Of a stretch of DNA of 64,000 bases, positions 43,155-53,019 are shown piece by piece. The notes beneath the pieces were generated by a model. It worked only from the letters and a program-made list of their open reading frames with translations, was not told the origin of the DNA and searched no databases. Both the position numbers and the translations under genes were made by a program. Positions within the stretch are counted from its first letter, which is position 1. Each line of letters begins with the position of its first letter. This DNA comes from Kappaphycus alvarezii (lineage: Eukaryota; Rhodophyta; Florideophyceae; Gigartinales; Solieriaceae): contig NADL03000614.1 in NCBI GenBank assembly GCA_002205965.3, positions 434,001 through 498,000 on the forward strand, read 5' to 3'.

Positions 43155-43925
43155 ATGTTTCTTCCCACCTTAACGTACTATAGCAGTGATATCTGCAAAT
43201 ATTTTTTTTATTTGGCCCCCTTTTATGCCTATGGACGTTATTCTAATTTCGAGGTGCCAACCGAACCTACCTCTCCTTCATTTCCTCGGACTTCGACTAG
43301 CCACGTTAAGGAATTAACTGCCGACGAACCACCGGCTTACGCCCGAGTGTGCCATTTTACCCACTGCCTAACAACTATTTCACGACTACGATCTCCCTTT
43401 CCTCCAACAATTGCTAATGCCAAGCAGCTATACCGTTTGAGCACAGTGGGTCGTTCCCCTAGCAAGAATATCGCAACAAAGGCGGCGAAAGTTTCCCGCA
43501 GTGCGATGGAACCTCTTCCAGTAGCACGTGAGAATCTCATGTGCCTGCTATCGGAATGGTCGGATAGTAAGAATCTGCTCTTTCCTGGTGGGAAGTAGCA
43601 TAATCCCGACGTCAGCCATAACGATTCAAATGGGAATCATCCGTATCGATTTTTGCTTCAAAAGTCCCCTGATCTCTTCGGAACGCACATCATGGACTAC
43701 GTGAAACACTGCGTTGGTAACGAACGCACCTGGAAGGACGCCTCCCAACTTAGTATCACAGAGTCTCAACAAGATCGTATCGTATATAATGAGGTCCAGG
43801 AAGAAGACTGGATCAATGGCAACTTTCTCTGGGACGAAGATAACCAAAACTCTCGAGCGGTGGATTCGGACACTGGAGAGAAGCTTTCTGTCTTGCTCTA
43901 TACTCTCGCATTCTCCTGTCAATAA
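43155..43925 (+). CDS. Unrecognised reading frame with one internal TAG
   Basis: Two open segments, 43155-43598 and 43653-43925, lie in the same frame. Only a TAG at 43596-43598 separates them, giving about 256 codons without indels. The first part is Pro/Ser/Thr-rich (PTEPTSPSFPRTSTSHVKEL). The second is acidic and Trp-containing (VQEEDWINGNFLWDEDNQN). I do not recognise it. The minus strand also has a 110-codon frame across 43626-43955, so coding sense is uncertain. Its neighbours are decayed mobile elements; it may be part of one, a captured fragment, or chance. Confidence 0.3.
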
Positions 43926-43929
43926 GAAA

Positions 43930-44755
43930 TGGACGGTCACTTGATCTTCCATCAAGCTAGGTTCTCCTTAGGGAGCGAAGGTCAAATCAGCGCTGTCTAA
44001 AGCATTCATAAATGGTGCGAAATTCATCCATTTAGTATTTTCTAGCTGCCCCTAGTTCGTTTGAGAGATCTAAGTTCTTTTTCCGATCATTTTCTGGCCT
44101 CCCGCGCAACGATTTCATATTCCGTGATGACATGAATTCTTAAGTCGAGTTCTTGCTCTCCAGTTCTCCTGGTGGCTAGGTGGCTAGGTGCTCATTCCAT
44201 AGAAGAAGGTGGCCTTTATACTATAAAAGTAATGATAGAGCCTTGAAGGTTGATATCAAGCGCAAGGGATGCATAAAGAGTTTAAGGAACGCTCAAAAAC
44301 GTTTGCCTCCCCGTTCGTTCGTTCTCCATCAAGTTTTGAGTCCTAAGCCAAACCTAAAGGAGTTTTTGGATCTCTCTTTTGAGTTTTATATCTTAAAGAT
44401 CCAGGGTTTTCGTTTTTTGCATGAGTGTCACGATGAAGATAGAGACCGGCCAGATCTCGGATCTGTGTGAGCCCTTTTTTTAACACTATCCTCTAAAGCT
44501 TTCTGTGGTTTTTCCAGCTGTAACTTCTTCTTCATCTCCATTTTGGAGATCCTTCAGGCTCTCCATGCTTCTTTAGTATTTAGCCCTCTACAGTGGGTTC
44601 TTCTCGGTGATTTTTCTTCAACCTACTTGATTTATTGATTACATTCCTTTTGCTTTGTTCATTTTCCGGAATTTTTTCAGATAAGTAAATGGATAGGTAC
44701 AGTTTTATACATGAATATCCTCCGCGAATAGATTACTTTCCGTGTAACGCGACCA
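43930..44755. other. Probable 3' LTR zone of G5, unresolved
   Basis: This lies just downstream, in minus-strand sense, of the G5 integrase end, where a 3' LTR is expected. I could not pair it with a 5' LTR because that end of G5 is disturbed by H2. The 44180-44470 plus frame shows nothing familiar. Confidence 0.35.
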
Positions 44756-44759
44756 GTCG

Positions 44760-46262
44760 GCGTCATTAACTCGTGGAGTGGGTGGTTCTAATTTATCACT
44801 ACTCACGGCCCATAGAAATACGAATCGAAGGCTGGCAACTTGCTCCCATTATCAAAGGCAGATCCATGCGCCACCAAAACTTCTTCTCCAACTTCTACCT
44901 CGTTAATGTTTCCCTTGGACTTACGGAGTTCGCTAGAATTCTCTACCGCAGTAGCTTGTGTTCCGGAATCTCCACGGGTCTCTATAAACCGGTGATGTGG
45001 GCCTTAATCACTAATAAATAGAACCTAATCGCTATCCAGCATCCTAGCATTGATACCATACATCAGCCAGAACGGAGAAGGGTCTTCAAATTGGTCACGC
45101 AAGCGGCAACAATACAGGACTTTAAGGAGAGCGTCTGTCAAGTCACGTGAACCGATCAGGAGCTAACTATTGAGTGCATTCTTGATATTTCCCACCATTT
45201 CTCCGCGTTATCGTTTGCCATCTGCGCATAAGGAGGCACCGCCTTCCAATAGACGTCTTTTTCCTTCGCGTATTCTTGCATAGACCCTGCCATGAACTCT
45301 GTAGAATTATCAGAGGCTATCCTCCTTAGCGGTCCGAACGGTAACATTATCTCTTCTTCAATGAATCTTATCACTGTGTTGGCAGTAGAATCCGCAGTAG
45401 CCAAAGCTATGCGACACAAATCATATATTCCACTACAATTAGGACACATCTATTTCCAGACTTCGAAGTTTTGTATCGTCTGCGAAGTCTATCGGGAGGG
45501 TCTCAAGAAGTCCAGTAACGGGAGCCCTCAGGCTAGAGTGAAAAGTTGACAACCTTCTCGCGTGCTGGCACCACCCACAACCTTTCACATACTCGGTGAC
45601 ATCACGAGCCACCCCAGGCAACCAGAATTGGTCCCTCAAGAACTCTGTAGTCGAAACGACGTCCCAGTGGCCAAAATTGTGGTGAAAGGTGGCCAATATT
45701 TTGACGTGTTGACCGATCGGAGGCACGACCCGGAGTCCCTATTTCTAGCGAAAAAAGAGGGTTTGCACTACGTTTAATCGTAACATTTGCCTTCAGGCCG
45801 GATGTGACAACTCTCTCAAAAGCTAGGAATCGCGCCACTTTGGCAAGTGTGGTTCCAGGCCGTCCAGCCTTGACTCCGCCCACACGGTCGCTACCACCCT
45901 TCCCGTTACATTCTCATCAGTTCGACCATCCAACTTTTCGCTATTCCTTCGCGAGAGAAATTTTGCGGCTTCTTTTGGGCTTCCCGGACGATACTTAATC
46001 TCAAGTTCTTATTCCCCATAAAGTCCATCCGACAGGTCAACCGCCCATAGATATCTTTTTCCTTGAACTCCGTTTGCAGGGATTGGTGATCATTATTGAC
46101 AAAAAATGGCGCATCATACAGGAGGTAATATCGGAACTTCTTAAGAGCGAAAGCTGCGGAAATGGCTTAGTGTTTTCTTGTATAGTAGCGGCGGCGCTCC
46201 TGATCCGCCCTCTTTCGGAAAAAGAATTGTATAAAGTGTAATTTCCCGCCTTCATTCTTATG
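44760..46262 (-). pseudogene. G5 RNase H and integrase
   Basis: RNase H traces: GGKLHFIQFF (46235), ALKKFRYYLL, NNDHQSLQTEFKEKDIYGRL. Integrase (45439-45726): a full HHCC zinc finger (FHHNFGHWD ... CGWCQ), then PIDFADD with the first Asp. The next frame (45156-45449) has IASDNSTEF with the second Asp and NDNAEKWWE with the Glu, so all three catalytic positions survive. The C-terminal part, in other frames, reads KVLYCCRL, VGEEVLVAHGSA and SYFYGP, the GPY/F-like module, at about 44800-44860. Two or three frameshifts break it. Confidence 0.8.
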
Positions 46263-46269
46263 AGAGAGG

Positions 46270-47600
46270 ACCACCCAAAAGCTACTGTCGTATCTGAGAC
46301 AGTTCTACAGCTTCGCTAAGCCATCTGACCAACATCAAGCATATATGTATCGAAACATTCGGCAACCGCTTTCATTACAGCCCTAATTATTTTGCGTTCA
46401 TCTCTACTTTTCTGCCGCGTTTCAATATATTGTACAATCCGACGTAACATTAACCCTCTGCATGCTATCTTCTAGGCAGAAATGATTTCCATGTGCATAG
46501 GTTGCTGGATGGCCGTGCAGTTAGCAGGAATCGTGAGAAGCTTAACTTGTTCATTAATATCTCCAGGATTCGTGCCGGATGGAACGCAATTATCCATGAG
46601 TAATTTAAACCTCCGAACCTATGGAAGGAACAAGTCGTATATCCAGAGTCGAAATGTCGCCCTATCTCACCATGCGTTTTGTTGTCTGAAGTAGGGCACT
46701 ATGGATTTAGAAAGCCGAAAGAAACGCGTTTTTTTGGTCTTCCGAATAATTGCCGTGGGAACATTAATTGAGCCGTCTGAATTCGTGTAGAAATAAGCAG
46801 TGATCATGTCCTTTTCCAGCGTTGCCTTTGTTCTTCACAATTTTTCATTTGTTCCAACAATTATATGTATTAAGGCGTCGTAAAATTTTGAAGAGCAGTC
46901 ATGCATCGTTCACGTTAAAAATACAGTCCGTATTATACTGTAGAAGTTGTTCGTGGAGCTTCTCCATATCTTTGGAAACTTTTTCAGTCGATGCGCTTCC
47001 TCCTTCGCCCGTCAGAGAGAAAAAAACGCTATTTATGACGCTTTGTAAATTTCAGTCCCAGCTTTGGGGTGAAGAAAATTTTGTTAACTTCTTCCTAACC
47101 TCTTCGTCAATTTCAGTCTCCAGGAGTTTTTCCCGCTGTAACAATGCCGTTTGCTGAGTGAAAGCGTGAATGAAGGGCATTTTGTAAGCACGCGCAGTGT
47201 TTTGACAAATTAAAGGACGGCTGCGTCGATTTTCGGAAGCTTAGAAGCACAAACTGTCTTCTTTACCACAGACAAGGCTTTTTCATCGCCAAGATTTATG
47301 ATTTCAGCGGCTCGAGACTTCAACTATATTAGAGTTCGTCAGCAATTCCGTACTTGATTATAAAAAACTAATCCTGGGTTCTACAGCAGGGGAGGCGAGG
47401 GGACTCAATTATTTCGGTAAGGGTTAGGTGCGTGCTCGTCTGACTTTCTTGGGGCAAATCACTCTCTATCTTAACGCTGGAGCTGAAATTCATGCCACGA
47501 TTTGGGCACATCGATAGGGAATCGTTTGATTTGTGTACGGTTGAAAATTTGTCGTCGTTTGTGACCGCAATAATGAATAGAATCAATGGCTGAAGTCCTT
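46270..47600 (-). pseudogene. Pogo-like DDE transposase inside G5 pol
   Basis: Minus-strand pieces match the CENP-B/pogo/Tigger plan. First is an HTH-like N-terminal part with an AVL-x-FVKTLRV helix. Next comes the linker GEGGSASTEKVSKDMEKL (about 46960), then DCIFNVND, where FNxDETG holds the first catalytic Asp (here altered). ITAYFYTNSDGSINVPTAII (about 46795) follows, then DNCVPSGTNPGDINEQVKLL with the second Asp (about 46570). NCTAIQQPMHMEII has His where QPMD holds the third Asp. Several frame changes and stops. It would be a Tc1/mariner-superfamily transposase (DDE_1 type). Terminal repeats were not found. Confidence 0.65.
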
Positions 47601-47779
47601 TGATGGAGACGTTTGTTTGCTAGGACGGCAGTCGCAGTTAATATAGTTCCATTTGTAGAAGTTGCTGCGCCCAGGGCTCTGCCCCCTCGAAACTTGTGCT
47701 AACTCTCATATGGTGGCACTATATCGAGGTAGACACCACTTAATTTAGAACTATTTGGGGACCTCCCACTATATTACTA

Positions 47780-48060
47780 CCGAAAAGGACCAGGCAGACC
47801 TTGGAGGCGTAATAATTAAGGCTTCTAATATCCACCATCTATTTCCTTACTACTTTTTTATGCCCCGGAGGCATTCGACGAACTTTCGAATGTATCGGAG
47901 TCTCGTCCGTCAACTCGAAAGAATGTACCTCTGGCACATGAGCCGGCTCCAGATTGTGAATATCTCAGGCTATCACATCCTTATCCTTGACAGTCTTCAT
48001 AAGTTTCTTCTGGTTCTTCACCTCGAGTTTTTCCAGTTTCGAAGCCAGTAAAGCAGAGCT
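47780..48060 (-). pseudogene. G5 pre-RT segment
   Basis: Reads VKDKDVIA, then HVPEVHSFELTDETPIHSKV and RRMPPGHKKVVRK before a stop. The HSFELTD-x-(T/Q)PI motif also precedes RT in G1 and G3. The RT palm expected next is absent; sequence toward 47600 is unplaced. Confidence 0.6.
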
Positions 48061-48363
48061 ATCCGACCAACCTTTTTCTTTTCCTTAATTTCAGTCTTAC
48101 CCGAGGGAGCTACCTGAGGGGGCTAGATCAGGCTGGTGTGATTCCTTTTTAATGGTGGCTAGGGCCAGATCTTATTCGTTATCCGACCCCTCATCACTTC
48201 CACGAGACGATGAGGAAGGATGGAGACTTTCACCATCGTCTGAAATCTTTTAAGAAGTAGAGCCCTCTCTGTTCCTCTGAGTCCCTTTGATGTTGGACGG
48301 CTCATTGATTATTGGTAACCTAACCTATTCCTCTCCTATGACCAAAGTAGCTAGCTGTATAGC

Positions 48364-48824
48364 CTAAGAGATACGTTTCTGTAGGTATTTCTGAGTCTGA
48401 TTTCCAACGATAACATTGAAGGGAGCTTTCTTGACCACCAAGAACTCTAGGTGAGAGACCATCGACCCGTAAAACATCGGTACTCTTCCAACACACCGTA
48501 GCACCTTTGCGACGGTTCCTTCAGCTACTGTTACCTGAAGTCGTTCTCCGTCGGGGTAAGCACCAGCTTCTGACAGAAACCCCACAACATGAGGTTGGGA
48601 GCTCTACCCGTACCCAGAAGGACATGGGTGTCCGTTCCACATAACTTCACCGCTAAGAACTTAGGGTATAGTGCCCCCTCCGAATTTTTAACCATTGAGG
48701 CCTTTGTTACCGGTAGCTTCTTGTAAAACAATCGCCTTAAAACCTTTTTGGCCTCCTCGACATCCCCGGTCGATAGTTTCTCAAAATTCATCCCCGTAGC
48801 AGCGGAAAAAAGTTCGGCGATCAC
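48364..48824 (-). pseudogene. G5 protease region, active site altered
   Basis: Pre-protease helix IAELFSAATGMNFEKL, then GDVEEAKKVLRRLFYKK. The core reads HVLLGTGRAPNLM, with Gly in place of the catalytic Asp of D-T-G. A frameshift near 48560 leads to VTVAEGTVAKVLRCVGRVPM and FLVVKKAPFNVIVGN, the flap and C-terminal strands. Confidence 0.7.
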
Positions 48825-48829
48825 GTTAC

Positions 48830-49860
48830 ACTTCCTTATGTGATCAAAGAGCCCCTTTTAATTCTTCCTCGACTTGCTATTTCCTCTCTTGGTCTTCATC
48901 CCAGGTAAAGGAGCAAAAATCGGCGGAGGTCACCATGATCATTCCTCGACTCCTTTGACTCATTCATCTTCAGCTCTTCTCCACACTCAAACCAGGCTGT
49001 AGCAACACCTCCTCACCCATTATCACCCTAAGGACTCTTAAACCATCATGCTGTTTCCCAGAGGCCTCGTCTCCCACAAACAGAGCAGCGAGTATCTTTA
49101 CGCAGGTTTGGCGGGCACCTAGTCGCCCCATGTCCTTTTTGATTTCAGTGACCTCAAGAACAATCTGCATCCATCTTTACCGGTGGCGACGTGTTGTCAA
49201 ATTTTTTTTTCGCAAGCAAAGATAGATCGGCTGCTGATCCACTTTGTTTTCCAGATGTCGTGAACTTCTTGCATCTGGTCTTTGGATGATCTTCTCCGGC
49301 GTCACACGCGAGAAATCTTCTTGACTCTCTTTTCTGCAGAACATCTTCTGTCCAATGAAAAATGTCAGTGAGGGCCTTGATTAGAACCAGGTAGTCCACC
49401 AGCGGTCTTAACGTTGCGAACTGCGCCATATCTTGGTTCCCTGGGACTGCCTTCCGAAAAACGCATACCGAAGCTGTATCACTGAACCTAACGCTCCTAT
49501 AAAACGTGTTCAGCTGCCCCTGGGAGCCAGATAAGTCTTTTCCTAAACTATTGTTGATAGACTTCTGGAGTTCTTCTTCCTGCTTCAAGATCTTCCTAAA
49601 CTCCTCGATGAGCTTGGCCTTCACTGTCGAGCAGATTTTTATCTCCTCCATCAGAGCGCCTTCGTGCGCGAAGTCCTTTTATTAACGCTCAAAAGCCGCT
49701 CCCTCGAGGCGGAAGAGTATCTGTAGTTCCCTTTTCTCATCGCTGTTCCGGCGCATAACTACATTCTCGTACCCGAAAAAAAACCCATCCGGTGCACCTC
49801 ACATGGCGTCCATTCTTCCGGAAAGCGGCTCTTCTTCGCAAGTACCTACAACTAACTCTA
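48830..49860 (-). pseudogene. G5 Gag, coiled-coil rich
   Basis: The frame 49154-49651 encodes a long helix (KLIEEFRKILKQEEELQKSI) followed by a mixed region and a basic, Ser-rich tail with an ACDAG...KTRCKK segment. Upstream, 49660-49860 reads on in another frame with stops (NVVMRRNSDEKRELQILFRL). The position before the protease and the helical content support Gag. No clear zinc knuckle. Confidence 0.5.
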
Positions 49861-49939
49861 GGGGATCTCAGTTCTCACCCAATGAGTATCTCTTGCTGTG
49901 CAAAGTTTGGGTGAATTGATCTCAATCTGTTATCGACCA

Positions 49940-50825
49940 AGACTGATGGATTCTGGGAAGTGGTTTCTATGTTTTTGCCAGTCAATGTTCTGGTACACCA
50001 AGGACTGCGAACAGTCTGAAGAGCAGGGGGACTACTGTGCAGCGTGTAGCGCGAAAATTTCTTGCTGTAGAGAAACTTTATCGCGCAAACATACCATCTC
50101 GCGAAAGCGAAGAGGATATAAAGAACAACATAATGGAGATGTATCGCCAAAAGCACTCGACAACCGACAAGAAGGGTAAAATCAAGCTAACATCACCGAT
50201 CAAGTTTCTGGAAGCCATCCATTTTTTGGCCCGACATCTAAAGTTTTCCTCCCGTTACATAGGGCCAAGTCGGCCTTCTTCTCCTACAACTCGTCAAGAA
50301 AGTGACCAAAGAATTGATAGCAACATCAGCGGTCCCAACTCTACCAGTTTTGAAGGTGGTTTCATACCTTCGTCTGTTCCATCTCGTTCCCGTCCGATGG
50401 GAACAAAGAAACGCAAAAAGGAGGCTCTGATTGAGTCAGGAGCAAACAAGATGTCAAAGTCGCTTGACAGTATCAGTTAGGCGATCAGAGATGGCGCTTC
50501 TTCAAAACCGAGAGCCGCCAGCGTGGCGCTTCGTTTCAAAATCGTCAGCAGAATGTCTCTCTCCGATGAGGAAAGAAACAAGCTGCTTGATTCTTTGCTG
50601 AGGGAGGCGTCAGAGATTGGTGCAGAGCATAAGAATGGCGATGTTTTGGGACACGGGAACCATCACGAAGTCTCATCCTCTCTTCCCCTTTCTCTGGGCT
50701 GTCAGATGACGAAAGTGAAGGGGACGCGGAGGAGGCATAGGAGGTCTACAGGTACACTTGCCCCGACTCTCTTACCGTGCTTCGCGCGGGAAATAGCATT
50801 TTTCGCCATCGGTAACGGGCGATAG
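49940..50825 (+). pseudogene. H2 partner protein, NAM-associated/Myb-like
   Basis: The N-terminal frame reads CQSMFWYTKDCEQSEEQGD (a trihelix-like start). After a frameshift, 50037-50480 gives VEKLYRANIPSRESEEDIKN, a KFLEAIHFLARHLKFSS block, a Ser-rich linker and RPMGTKKRKKEALIE, the Lys-rich signature of NAM-associated proteins. A single TAG at 50478-50480 interrupts; the same frame continues to 50825 with LSDEERNKLLDSLLREASEIG-like helices. It probably binds DNA to assist the transposase. Confidence 0.55.
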
Positions 50826-50832
50826 AACGCTA

Positions 50833-51830
50833 TTAGCGCAACCGCAAAGAAGTTTTCACTAAAACTTTACGTTTGAAATACTTTTCAGACCACTCTCTAC
50901 CTTTCACGGCCCAAAGGTGCTGTGAAAGAGCTTCAAGCAGCTGTTTGTGAACGCTTTGATTAGCTACAAAATCATTACGTTCCATGAGTGCGACAAAGCA
51001 ACTCGCGTGTTGCATTCCTTCTTCCTCTCCAGTAAACGGTCTGTAAGCTGCTGTTGTGCCATCTGCAAATTTCTCGAATTGTTCAAGGCTCCCCATAGCC
51101 GCTCCATAAACGTGTACCTCTTCGTTTAGATCCCCTTGCAGTGCCATCGTTGCTATCATGTTGTGAATAATAACGCACACTTCGCTCCATTCGTGTATTT
51201 CTTGTCGTAAGATTCTAAAGCGACCGTTTAGGCATCCAATAAATCTCTCTATGTCATTCCTTATCGATTTTTGTCGCGCTTTAATATGCGCTTCTCTCTC
51301 GTTGAGGGGTGTTGCGTTTGGTCCTACAAATATAGTCCAATCAGGGTAAATGCCACCGACAAGCATATACAAGAGCCAGGACTTTGTAGTTACATAACCT
51401 TCTGGGAGGGCCTCATCTTACGAGTTCCTGATAGTATTTCGCAGAGCAGAAGGCTGTTAGCTAACACCATGAGGTCATTTTTTGTGCCTGGTTTGCCGGC
51501 AAACCAGTGCCAGCAGTATACATTACGATCCCACAGTGCTTCGCAGCTGATTTTTGACATTTTCTTTGTTTCGGACTGTGTATTGGCCTTTCAGGCTTCA
51601 TAGACAGTTTTTTCCATGAGGTTTGCATGCAGTTTAGGTAGTTTACACACCCTGGGAAACCAACTTTCGCGTATCCGTATACTATTCTTCTTATCTCTTC
51701 TATTGTTGGTTCTCTATTTAAGAACTGAGGACCAAACCGTCTTATCATGGCTTTCAGAAGGCGATAAAGTAAAAGGGCTGCGTTTCCGGAGCCATGCGAC
51801 ACACATCGCCCATTTTCGAAAATGATAGTC
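50833..51830 (-). pseudogene. H2 transposase, Plant_tran (PF04827-like), degraded
   Basis: The C-terminal frame 50833-51372 is well kept: YMLVGGIYPDWTIFVGP, then RQKSIRNDIERFIGCLNGRF with the catalytic Glu, then VCVIIHNMIATMA. In the family the first motif reads (A/V)DGIYP; here Asp has become Gly. The N-terminal piece 51461-51802 holds FPGCVNYLNC, where the family has a G-C-x-D-G-(M/T) motif, and a GTGLPANQ trace of the G-x-x-GxxND block. Frameshifts and stops separate the parts. Inactive. Confidence 0.75.
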
Positions 51831-51852
51831 TGCTTCCAAGTCTTCGGAGAGG

Positions 51853-52024
51853 TATGGAAAACCGTTTTTTAGAACTTATCTTCTCCCTTCTCTGCAGCAG
51901 TTGCAATCAAATGAACCCAGCCCGCAACCTTCTTCCTACAAACAAGAAGTTCTTGATCCGGTTCGAATACTGGAGGGTTCATCATGCCAAAGCCTTTCTC
52001 GAAGTCCTTCCCTGGGCCCATAAC
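51853..52024 (-). pseudogene. Second, truncated Copia gag 5' end and PBS beyond the 3' LTR
   Basis: Nearly identical to 57669-57841. The same primer-binding site lies at 52012-52024, followed by the start of gag (GKDFEKGFGMMNPPVFEPDQ). It lies outside the 3' LTR (52025-52429), where flanking DNA is expected, and stops abruptly at about 51853 against H2. This shows an LTR-internal-LTR-internal arrangement. Confidence 0.85.
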
Positions 52025-52429
52025 TGTAGTATGCGTAGTGTCAGCGAGGGGGAGCGAGTAAAGAAGGCACAGTGAACGGGTACAAAAGCCCCCGGGATGC
52101 CGTTGCAGTCCCGTATTTGGTGTGTTTAATTTGGCCGATCGCCATAGAAAGTTGACACACAGGTATGTAGGTAGTCCGATTGACCGCTTTTTCCCATCCT
52201 CTGTTTTTTCTCCTATCGTGTCGATCGGGCGGAGAGCTCTGCCTTATATAGTCGTTCGAATGGCAATATAGGAATGGTAACAGCTCGATAAGTACTGTAT
52301 TACCGGTAGCACTATACACCAGTACTGCCACCGGTCAAATACGGCACACAAGTCATCAAAGTTGCCAATTCACAGTAGTCGTGGCCCACGATTGGACACG
52401 ACCGTTTGTACAGTATGTACTGTACAACA
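52025..52429 (-). repeat. 3' LTR of Copia element
   Basis: 405 bp; on the minus strand it starts TGTTGTACAG and ends ACTACA. About 96 percent identical to 57842-58350 by eye. It has one copy of the 25-bp palindromic unit (52404-52428) where the 5' LTR has five. A TATATAAGG box reads on the minus strand near 52244-52252. A G-run polypurine tract (minus strand CCGGGGGGTA, 52430-52439) immediately precedes it. Confidence 0.92.
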
Positions 52430-52439
52430 TACCCCCCGG

Positions 52440-53019
52440 TTAGGCTGAAACGGTCCTAACCGGCAGTAGGCCTAAGTAAAATATTAACACAGTAAATTAC
52501 TAGAAAACACAAATATTTTTTGTGCATCTCGAATATCTTGAAATCAACCATTTGACGTGCCACGCACAGTACAGTATTTTCACATCGCATGAACAGTCTT
52601 AATCCAGCAGTAGGCCCTATTCATGAGCATCAGACATGTACAGTACGTTACGAAATACTGCACGACATAAAGCACTCCTAAGTTGAGTAAATTTCAACGC
52701 CTTATCGTCGGAAGTCCTGCTTATAGAGGAGCAGCCTGTGCTATAGATGTGAATCTTCACCTGTCGAAATAATGTGCCAGCAATTTCAGGCGCACATAAC
52801 TCATCCAACAACAACTGCCATGTGTTACAGAAGATGAATTTTGCACCAGTACTATGGCACCAGGTATTCACCAACTCTTGTATAAGTATGCTTACAGAAA
52901 TGCACACGCAGAATTGGACCGGCAATTAAATACGAACTTAACCAAAACAGGAGAGATTGCTGGAATCTGTGGGTACATCGGTTAAGCTAGAAGATGTTTC
53001 TTCTTTCGGCCTCAATTTC
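52440..53019 (-). other. Copia 3' untranslated region
   Basis: Between the RNase H end and the polypurine tract. It contains GTACAGTACGTTAC-type words (52566-52575, 52636-52650). An open minus frame, 52617-52925, has no recognisable domain. Confidence 0.5.

Larger units (their letters stand above)
44760..49860 (-). mobile_element. Ty3/Gypsy retrotransposon G5 with pogo-like insertion
   Basis: Minus strand order: Gag (49860-48830), protease (48824-48364), pre-RT segment (48060-47780), then a pogo-like transposase (47600-46270) in place of the RT palm, then RNase H (46262-45750) and integrase (45726-44760). The pol ends show good conservation outside the interruption. H2 or its boundary at about 49880 removes the 5' LTR. 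Confidence 0.75.
49880..51852. mobile_element. Harbinger-class element H2 (Plant_tran type)
   Basis: Convergent genes: a Myb/NAM-associated-like partner (+, 49940-50825) and a Plant_tran-type transposase (-, 50833-51830), seven bases apart. The two-gene convergent layout matches H1. No inverted termini were found. The left flank is G5 Gag and the right flank is Copia gag, so the ends may be recombination points rather than original termini. Confidence 0.65.

Noticed and set aside
48531-49651. Minus-strand ORFs 48531-48824 and 49154-49651 considered as host coiled-coil proteins.
   Set aside because: Their order before protease, RNase H and integrase, and the pre-protease motif shared with G1-G4, identify them as Gypsy Gag-Pol.
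51794-52075. Plus-strand frames 51794-52075 and 57383-57892 as a duplicated host gene.
   Set aside because: Both are antisense readings of the Copia gag start and LTR; the minus-strand gag reading fits better.
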